From positions 1-5,838 of the forward strand of contig CALKXN010000052.1 in assembly GCA_938003555.1 (NCBI GenBank): DNA of 5,838 nucleotides, given 5' to 3'. Source of the stretch: an uncultured Robiginitomaculum sp. GTDB lineage: Bacteria > Pseudomonadota > Alphaproteobacteria > Caulobacterales > Maricaulaceae. The position numbers were made by a program, and so were the translations under genes. The notes beneath the pieces were generated by a model. It had not been told where the DNA came from. It saw only the letters and a program-made list of their open reading frames with translations, and did not search any database. Shown piece after piece: positions 5,456 to 5,838 of the stretch (positions are counted from its first letter, which is position 1; each line of letters opens with the position of its first letter).

Positions 5456-5838
5456 TATTTCCAGCCATAGATTTAATGGATGGCGGATGCGTCCGTCTGT
5501 TCAAAGGTGATTTTGATCTCCGTACTAATTATGACGGTAATCCCGAAGATGTCGCTGCGGGCTTTGCACGCGACGGCGCGCAGTGGATTCACATTGTTGA
5601 TCTGGACGGTGCAAAGAATGAGAGCGCCGCGCAAACCGATCTAATTGTGTCCATCGCTAAGTCTGTAAAGATCAAGATTCAGACAGGCGGCGGCATCAGA
5701 ACCGCAACGCAAATTAAATCCTTACTCGATGGCGGCGTTTCACGCGTCGTCATTGGATCGCTAGCCGTAACGCAACCCGACATTATTAAGGCATGGATGG
5801 ATGAATTTGGCGCGAGCAAGTTCTGCCTCGCTTTTGAT
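5452..5838 (+). CDS. hisA: ProFAR isomerase (phosphoribosylformimino-AICAR isomerase), N-terminal part
   Basis: HisA is a TIM-barrel enzyme that isomerises ProFAR to PRFAR, the substrate of HisHF. From ATG 5452 the frame stays open to the window edge, giving 129 residues of about 245. Recognisable parts are PAIDLMDG (4-11) with catalytic Asp7, RLFKGD (15-20), HIVDLDGAK (47-55), QTGGGIR (77-83) with the first phosphate-binding glycines, and RVVIGS (98-103). The last readable residue, Asp129, sits where the second catalytic aspartate of the family lies. The start overlaps the hisH stop as ATGA. Truncation is only by the window edge; HisA is distinguished from its paralogue HisF by the MDGGCVRL segment and by position between hisH and the right edge. 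Confidence 0.96.
   Translation, partial: MIFPAIDLMDGGCVRLFKGDFDLRTNYDGNPEDVAAGFARDGAQWIHIVDLDGAKNESAAQTDLIVSIAKSVKIKIQTGGGIRTATQIKSLLDGGVSRVVIGSLAVTQPDIIKAWMDEFGASKFCLAFD

Overview
The window holds the first part of a compact histidine-biosynthesis operon on the + strand, preceded by a tRNA-Ser gene and by the start of a divergent gene for an exported protein. Moderate G+C with a clear bias toward gcg/cgc codons, together with a YerC-type TrpR-family regulator, suggests a proteobacterium. I lean to an alphaproteobacterium of moderate G+C (Hyphomonadaceae-like). This is an inference, because the his proteins themselves read, from memory, like the enterobacterial/Bacteroidetes versions rather than the usual alphaproteobacterial ones.

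Layout. 1-212 (minus): N-terminal 70 residues of a protein with a Sec signal peptide, running off the left edge. 213-498: non-coding, AT-rich divergent spacer. 499-588: tRNA-Ser(UGA) with encoded CCA. 589-707: leader of the his operon, with an AT-rich hairpin (636-660), a weak sigma70-like promoter and, just upstream of the ribosome binding site, a striking 24-bp dyad (673-696) that looks like an operator. 708-1043: small TrpR/YerC-family helix-turn-helix regulator. 1040-1924 hisG (long form), 1927-3222 hisD, 3219-4856 a fused hisC-hisB gene, 4856-5455 hisH, 5452-5838 hisA (cut by the right edge at residue 129).

How it works together. The order regulator-hisG-D-C/B-H-A follows the enteric his order, and every junction overlaps by 1-4 nt or is separated by 2 nt, so the genes are almost certainly one translationally coupled transcript. 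The enzymes cover the first step (HisG), the ProFAR isomerase step (HisA), the glutaminase subunit of IGP synthase (HisH), the dehydratase and aminotransferase steps (HisB and HisC, here on one polypeptide) and the last two oxidations (HisD). HisF and HisIE are expected just beyond the right edge. A histidinol-phosphate phosphatase is not present: the fused protein has only a short linker where an enteric HisNB would carry its phosphatase domain.

The two observations most worth following are the HisC-HisB fusion and the pairing of a TrpR-family regulator, as first gene of the operon, with a GTTAA/TTAAC dyad overlapping its own promoter. The dyad implies autoregulated, histidine-responsive repression instead of enteric-style attenuation; no His-codon leader peptide is visible.
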